This document shows, one piece after another, positions 7,874 to 11,019 of a stretch of 11,019 nucleotides of DNA. Below the pieces are notes generated by a model that searched no databases, was not told the origin of the DNA, and was given only the letters and a program-made list of their open reading frames with translations. Within the stretch, counting starts at the first letter, position 1; every line of letters begins with the position of its first letter. Origin of the DNA: Deltaproteobacteria bacterium (lineage in GTDB: Bacteria > Desulfobacterota > UBA8473). The DNA lies in contig JAUXHQ010000028.1 in NCBI GenBank assembly GCA_030621455.1, positions 1 through 11,019 on the forward strand. Direction: 5' to 3'. A program made the position numbers and the translations under genes.

Positions 7874-8626
7874 ATGCCCGCAAGAAAGAGAGAACGTCTT
7901 GATAAGTTACTGGTGGAGAGGGGCATAGTCCGGAGCCGTGAAAGGGCAAAAGCCCTTATCATGGAAGGTAAGGTTATAGTAGACGATGTCAGGGTTGACA
8001 AAGCAGGGACCAAAGTATCCATCGATTCTCCTTTAAGGTTGAAGGAGGATGATATCCCGTACGTGAGTCGCGGGGGTATAAAATTAGCTTATGCACTTGA
8101 TGAATTCAAAGTGGAGGTACAAGATAACACGGCCCTCGATGTGGGGGCCTCTACCGGAGGGTTCACCGATTGTCTGCTTCAGCGGGGAGCGAGAAAGGTC
8201 TATGCGGTTGATGTGGGTTATGGCCAACTCGCATGGAAATTGAGGCAAGACGACAGGGTGGTCAACCTGGAACGCAGGAATATCCGATACCTGGACCACG
8301 GAGAGATAGGTGAAGATATCGACCTGGCCGTGGTAGACACCTCATTTATATCCCTCACCAAAGTTCTGCCAAAGGTAATTGAACTCGTAAAGGGGGGGGG
8401 GGGAGTAACGGCCCTGATTAAACCGCAATTTGAGGTGGAAAAGGGCGAAGTGGGGAAGGGCGGGATAGTTAAGGATCCCCTGAAACACCAGCTAGTATGC
8501 GACAAGATAAGAGCGTTCGCCCGCCTCCATGATTTAAGCGTATTGGGACTTATTGAGTCTCCGATACTCGGGGCCGGTGGGAATAAGGAATTCCTCATAT
8601 ATCTGATCAAAAGCTCGCCTGTATGA
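7874..8626 (+). CDS. tlyA: TlyA family rRNA 2'-O-methyltransferase
   Basis: TlyA proteins methylate the 2'-hydroxyl of cytidines in 16S and/or 23S rRNA using S-adenosylmethionine; they were once called hemolysins. The 250-residue protein has an N-terminal S4 RNA-binding domain (about 6-65, RLDKLLVERGIVRSRERAKALI) and an FtsJ-like methyltransferase domain with the SAM motif DVGASTGGFTD at 89-99. The K-D-K-E catalytic set is complete: Lys70 (SRGGIK), Asp155 (VVDTSF), Lys183 (LIKPQFE) and Glu239 (GNKEF). The start matches the family, but its ribosome site is odd: CAGGAG directly abuts the ATG, and GGAAGGT (7854-7860) is 13 bases away. A run of 12 G (8392-8403) encodes Gly174-177. In many bacteria tlyA lies beside isoprenoid genes such as dxs; here ispH follows 142 bases later. 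Confidence 0.95.
   Translation: MPARKRERLDKLLVERGIVRSRERAKALIMEGKVIVDDVRVDKAGTKVSIDSPLRLKEDDIPYVSRGGIKLAYALDEFKVEVQDNTALDVGASTGGFTDCLLQRGARKVYAVDVGYGQLAWKLRQDDRVVNLERRNIRYLDHGEIGEDIDLAVVDTSFISLTKVLPKVIELVKGGGGVTALIKPQFEVEKGEVGKGGIVKDPLKHQLVCDKIRAFARLHDLSVLGLIESPILGAGGNKEFLIYLIKSSPV
8392..8403 (+). repeat. Homopolymer tract of 12 G inside tlyA
   Basis: Twelve consecutive G follow AA in the tlyA coding sequence. The frame is intact at this length (VKGGGGVTALIKPQFE). With 11 G the next codons are GAG TAA; with 13 G a stop (TAA) follows five codons later. Either change would truncate the enzyme before catalytic Lys183 and Glu239. Such tracts are slippage-prone and in some bacteria drive phase variation; they are also common sites of sequencing error. 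Confidence 0.85.
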
Positions 8627-8768
8627 TGAGATCCTAGAACGATGTATTTAAAAGAATCCTTTCCTCAAATCGATTGGGTGCAGATACCTTGGTCACCACT
8701 GAAACGATCGATTATAGCCTCAGGCACAGAGACAGAAATTTTATTTCCGTTCCTTAATCGGGAGAAAG
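8627..8768 (+). other. Short intergenic gap between tlyA and ispH-ubiA
   Basis: This 142-base gap shows no clear terminator and no convincing promoter; TTGGTC and TTATAG spaced 17 bases apart within it are poor matches to consensus. It ends with GGGAG (8760-8764), the ribosome site of the next gene. Confidence 0.6.
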
Positions 8769-10532
8769 ATGAGTGTAAAGCTCGCCAAGACTGCCGGGTT
8801 CTGCATGGGTGTTCGCAGGGCTATGGATATCGTATTGGATGTCATAAATGGGAAGGACAAAATATACACCTATGGACCCTTAGTCCACAACCCGCAGGCC
8901 CTTGACATGCTTAATAGCAAGGGCGTAAAGGTTATCCACGGACTAAACGGGATTCTTTCAGGAACCGTGGTTATACGGGCCCACGGCATTGCTCCTGAAG
9001 AACATAGAGCGATTAAGGAAAGGGGTTTGCATGTCCTCGACGCCACCTGTCCCAGGGTCATGAAGGTCCAGTCGATAGTAGAAAGACATGCACAGGCAGG
9101 GTACCATACCATTATCGTCGGGGACCTGGAGCATCCCGAGGTAGTCGGTCTTCTCGGGTTCTCCGAGAATATGGGCATGGTAGTAAATAGCGTGGACGAG
9201 GCCGGCCGGTTGCCGGCGGATATAGAAAGGGTCTGTGTTGTGTCTCAAACAACCCAGGACGTGTCAGAGTTCAGAGAAATATCTGAAAAGATAAAGGAGA
9301 GATTCCCTGAAGTCAAAGTGTTCAATACTATCTGCAACTCGACCTCAAAAAGGCAAAGAGAGACGATCAGTCTGGCAGAGAAGGCAGATGGTGTAGTTGT
9401 AATCGGGGGTCGGGACAGCGGCAACACCCGCAGACTGGTGAAGGTATCAGAGTCCACTGGCACACCAACCTTCCACGTGGAGACTGAGAATGAACTGGAA
9501 GAATGTAAGCTCTCTGCTTTTAACACCATAGGGGTTACTGCGGGGGCTTCAACCCCAAACTGGATGATAACCAGGGTAGTGGACAGGATAGAGGGTTTTC
9601 AGAAGAAAAAGAGCCCCTTTCTTTTAAGGTTCTGGATGAATCTTCTGGGATTCCTGGTAAATACAAACATATATGTTGCCTTTGGTGCGGGCTGTCTCAC
9701 CTATGTTGCTTGCTTGCTCCAGGGTATCAACCCAAGGCCCTCCTATTTCTTGATCGCCGTTTCTTATGTATTTTCCATGCACATAATCCATTATTTCACT
9801 GACAGGGAGGCAGCAAGGTTCAATGATCCCGGCAGGGCGGAGTTTTACGAAAGACACGAACGGATTTTCGTCACCTCTATCGTGTTCTCGGTGTTGTTAT
9901 CCCTCTTCCTATCCTTCAGAATGGGATGGGGCGTATTTCTTTTTCTCGTAACCATATCTCTTCTTGGGTTGATATACGACATCAAGATCGTACCCAGAGG
10001 ACGATGGGATATGTTCCGATACAAAAAGCTAAGGGATATACCGGGATCAAAAACTATATCCGTATCCCTCGCCTGGGGCGCAGTCATCTCGATCCTGCCG
10101 GCCTTAACCGTTGATAAGGGGATAGGTCTATCCACAGGCACAGCCTTCCTCTTTGTGGTCGTCCTAACATTCGTCAGATCAGCTCTCTTTGACATCATGG
10201 ACATTCAAGGAGACCGAATCGTTGGCAAAGAAACCATCCCCATCATGCTTGGCGAAAAGAAGACCGTGTTTCTGTTGAGGCTGTCGTTAGGCGTCCTATC
10301 CCTGGTCCTCCTGGCCTCATTTCCGTTGGGCCTTACGCCGTCCCTGAGTTACACCCTGTTGGCCTGTATTATCTATGCTTACGGCTACCTGTTTATATAC
10401 GAGAAGAAAGCAATCTCACACGGTGTCTTGCTGGAAAGCATAGTGGAAACCAATTTTGTCCTTGGCTGGCTGGTTTCTCTGGTTTGGCTATTATTCCTGT
10501 CTCACCCTATCAACCCCTCACTTCAACCTTAG
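8769..10532 (+). CDS. ispH: IspH (HMBPP reductase) fused to a UbiA-type prenyltransferase
   Basis: Residues 1 to about 278 are a complete IspH/LytB, the [4Fe-4S] enzyme that reduces HMBPP to IPP and DMAPP in the last MEP step. The cluster cysteines are Cys12 (GFCMGV), Cys94 (DATCPRV) and Cys189 (NTICNST); substrate residues include His40, His72, His122, Glu124 and Thr161/162. After a short basic linker (about 277-283), residues 285-580 form a polytopic membrane domain with about nine hydrophobic segments. It carries the second UbiA Asp-rich motif, DIMDIQGD (Asp475, 478, 482). The first motif is unusual: HYFTDREAARFND (341-353) keeps one Asp and lacks the usual ND start and the distal Asp. Prenyl donor and acceptor are unknown. 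The frame is continuous across the junction. GGGAG lies four bases before the ATG. The symbol refers to the N-terminal half. Confidence 0.93.
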   Translation: MSVKLAKTAGFCMGVRRAMDIVLDVINGKDKIYTYGPLVHNPQALDMLNSKGVKVIHGLNGILSGTVVIRAHGIAPEEHRAIKERGLHVLDATCPRVMKVQSIVERHAQAGYHTIIVGDLEHPEVVGLLGFSENMGMVVNSVDEAGRLPADIERVCVVSQTTQDVSEFREISEKIKERFPEVKVFNTICNSTSKRQRETISLAEKADGVVVIGGRDSGNTRRLVKVSESTGTPTFHVETENELEECKLSAFNTIGVTAGASTPNWMITRVVDRIEGFQKKKSPFLLRFWMNLLGFLVNTNIYVAFGAGCLTYVACLLQGINPRPSYFLIAVSYVFSMHIIHYFTDREAARFNDPGRAEFYERHERIFVTSIVFSVLLSLFLSFRMGWGVFLFLVTISLLGLIYDIKIVPRGRWDMFRYKKLRDIPGSKTISVSLAWGAVISILPALTVDKGIGLSTGTAFLFVVVLTFVRSALFDIMDIQGDRIVGKETIPIMLGEKKTVFLLRLSLGVLSLVLLASFPLGLTPSLSYTLLACIIYAYGYLFIYEKKAISHGVLLESIVETNFVLGWLVSLVWLLFLSHPINPSLQP

Positions 10533-11019
10533 CAAAGAAAAGGGGTCTACTCGAGCCCCGTGCAAACGCACCCCCCAGTGGAGGTGGGGACCGGTCGCCC
10601 TACCGGAGGAACCCACAAACCCCAGGACCTTACCTTTTCCAACATGTTGGCCTTCCTTTACGTTGGATCCGGACAGATGGAAATACATGGTGTAGAGTCC
10701 CTGCCCGTGATCGACAATTACGGATTTACCGCTGAAATACAGGTCATCAACCAGCACGACAATACCTGTGTTTGAGCATAGGATATCTTCTCCCATCTTG
10801 GCCCTCAGGTCAATCCCGCTGTGAGGGCTCCTTGGCAAGTCGTTGAGGATACGTCTCACGCCGAATGGGCTCAACACCTTTCCGTTTACCGGCCTAATGA
10901 ACTCCCCATCCCAGAGCCTCTCCCCTGTCCCCTTCTTCCAGATCTTATTGACTTTCTTGCTTTCTCTGCCTACCCGTCCCCCCGTCTTCTTATCCAAAAC
11001 AACCATCTTTTTGGGCAAC
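10518..11019 (-). CDS. M23 family (LytM-type) zinc peptidase, 5' end outside the window
   Basis: The visible 166 residues are the C-terminal part of a peptidoglycan endopeptidase or LytM-type septation factor, probably acting outside the cytoplasmic membrane. The lead-in LWDGEFIRPVNGKVLSPFG is typical of the family. The zinc and catalytic motifs are complete: HSGID (His66, Asp70, counted from the first visible codon), YFHLS (His114) and GPHLHWG (His145, His147), so the domain looks active rather than degenerate. The protein ends soon after the domain with VDPFSLLRLK. The open frame runs through the right edge; a TTG at 11018 is only the first possible start codon in the window, and family members usually have a longer N-terminal part with a signal or membrane anchor. 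Its 3' end overlaps that of the convergent ispH-ubiA gene by 15 bases. Confidence 0.93.
   Translation of the reverse strand, partial: LPKKMVVLDKKTGGRVGRESKKVNKIWKKGTGERLWDGEFIRPVNGKVLSPFGVRRILNDLPRSPHSGIDLRAKMGEDILCSNTGIVVLVDDLYFSGKSVIVDHGQGLYTMYFHLSGSNVKEGQHVGKGKVLGFVGSSGRATGPHLHWGVRLHGARVDPFSLLRLK

Noticed and set aside
8642..8905. Plus-strand 87-codon ORF starting in the tlyA-ispH gap
   Set aside because: More than half of it overlaps the 5' end of ispH in another frame, it has no ribosome site and no recognisable protein character.
10456..10775. Several plus-strand ORFs across the end of ispH-ubiA and the M23 gene
   Set aside because: They are shadows: the plus strand here is antisense to the conserved M23 zinc motifs, and none has a ribosome site or family character.

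Overview
The window looks like ordinary chromosomal DNA from an anaerobic bacterium of the Deltaproteobacteria/Desulfobacterota type. This is inferred from the glyQ-glyS-ppdK arrangement, a two-subunit glycyl-tRNA synthetase, the non-mevalonate (MEP) isoprenoid pathway, a NifA-like GAF/Fis regulator and a sigma-54-like promoter element. No rRNA, tRNA, CRISPR array, transposase or phage gene was seen. Almost everything is read left to right; only the last gene, cut by the right edge, is on the minus strand.

Left part (1-4751): a 399-base non-coding region carries a good sigma-70-type promoter for moaC and, at the far left, a candidate minus-strand sigma-54 promoter pointing out of the window. 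moaC (molybdenum cofactor), a GAF-coiled coil-Fis HTH protein, glyQ and glyS follow with gaps of 11, 21 and 24 bases, so they may form one transcription unit. The regulator resembles NifA-class activators with the whole AAA+ sigma-54 domain missing.

Middle (4797-7873): ppdK (pyruvate phosphate dikinase) has its own strong Shine-Dalgarno site. A 332-base gap follows. Most of it (about 7590-7852) is one nested palindrome: an outer 22-base arm pair, an inner 28-bp stem whose only three mismatches are G-U wobbles in plus-strand RNA, and smaller stems in the loop. It could be a MITE-like element or a structured RNA.

Right part (7874-11019): tlyA (rRNA 2'-O-methyltransferase) contains an uninterrupted run of 12 G inside its coding sequence, where gain or loss of one G would remove two catalytic residues. 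Next is a 587-residue fusion of complete IspH (last step of the MEP pathway) with a UbiA-type membrane prenyltransferase whose first Asp-rich motif is degenerate. Its 3' end overlaps, by 15 bases and in the opposite direction, an M23 zinc peptidase gene truncated by the window edge. I did not find a wholly new multi-gene system. The best leads are the IspH-UbiA fusion, the palindromic element, the G12 tract in tlyA and the AAA-less NifA-like regulator.
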